5,816 nucleotides of DNA from Bacteroidota bacterium (GTDB lineage Bacteria; Bacteroidota; Bacteroidia; Chitinophagales; Chitinophagaceae): positions 1 through 5,816 of the forward strand of contig JAGWTK010000271.1 in assembly GCA_028876035.1 (NCBI GenBank). The letters are read 5' to 3'. Below, piece after piece: positions 5,688 through 5,816 of this stretch. Both the position numbers and the translations under genes were made by a program. The notes below the pieces were generated by a model. It ran no database searches and had not been told where the DNA came from. It worked only from the letters and a program-made list of their open reading frames with translations. Within the stretch, counting starts at the first letter, position 1, and every line of letters begins with the position of its first letter.

Positions 5688-5816
5688 ATGGCCAGCGCTG
5701 GATATTCAGGAACACCTCTTTGGAAGAAATTGGGTATCAACTCCAGCACATCGTTGTTGTTGCTCAACGAACCTGATGCTTACCTGGGCTGGCTTGGATT
5801 GGAACCAGCACCGGTT
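5688..5816 (+). CDS. DUF3052-family protein, N-terminal part only (runs off window)
   Basis: The plus strand opens at ATG 5688 and stays open for 43 codons to the last base. The N-terminus reads GYSGTPLWKKLGI at residues 5-17, followed by a hydrophobic strand SLLLLNEPDAY (22-32). This matches the start of the DUF3052 family as I know it (GYSGTPL-x-KKLGI, then a short strand and N-x-P). The function of that family is not established. The gene is divergent from mraZ with 236 bp between the starts. No Shine-Dalgarno sequence precedes the ATG, but a tandem 11-bp repeat ends 13 bp before it. The alternative minus-strand reading frame through this stretch shows no family resemblance. The family call rests on one strong motif at the N-terminus; the rest of the protein is not visible. 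Confidence 0.85.
   Translation, partial: MASAGYSGTPLWKKLGINSSTSLLLLNEPDAYLGWLGLEPAPV

Noticed and set aside
5504..5767. 87-codon minus-strand open frame upstream of mraZ
   Set aside because: It overlaps the DUF3052 start on the opposite strand, the tandem repeat and the predicted mraZ promoter; the protein shows no domain. The plus-strand frame has a recognisable family motif.

Overview
The window suggests a member of the Bacteroidota, probably Chitinophagaceae or a close relative. The evidence is the protein character, the lack of Shine-Dalgarno sequences before nearly all starts, a promoter resembling the Bacteroidota TTTG / TAnnTTTG type, a PASTA-tailed FtsI, and a small FtsL-like protein ending in a conserved-looking PLGLKEL stretch. 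The genus cannot be fixed from the sequence alone. Base composition is moderate, roughly half G+C.

Almost the whole window is the start of a division and cell wall (dcw) cluster on the minus strand, read right to left: mraZ (5451-4996), rsmH/mraW (4987-4046), an ftsL-like membrane gene (about 4011-3676), ftsI (3559-1424, GTG start) and murE (1422 to the window edge, about 474 codons, lacking only its last codons). Spacing is 8 nt from mraZ to rsmH, 34 nt or a 20-nt overlap from rsmH to ftsL depending on the ftsL start, and 1 nt from ftsI to murE. The exception is a 116-nt gap between ftsL and ftsI, filled largely by two blocks of degenerate 7-bp repeats.

At the right end, a plus-strand gene (5688 to the edge) starts a DUF3052-family protein, divergent from mraZ. 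The 236-bp region between them is rich in structure. It holds a Bacteroidota-like mraZ promoter, four GTGT/ATGT boxes spaced exactly 10 bp apart over that promoter (a likely MraZ operator), and a perfect 14-bp palindrome at the -33 element. It also holds an 8-bp-stem hairpin and a six-unit, about 11-bp tandem repeat ending 13 bp before the divergent gene. Several of those units resemble DnaA boxes on the opposite strand.

The genes act together. MraZ probably represses the operon, RsmH methylates 16S rRNA, FtsL and FtsI belong to the divisome and make septal peptidoglycan, and MurE adds meso-diaminopimelate to the UDP-MurNAc peptide precursor. I found no evidence of a wholly new system. The unusual content lies in the short-period repeats of the intergenic regions.
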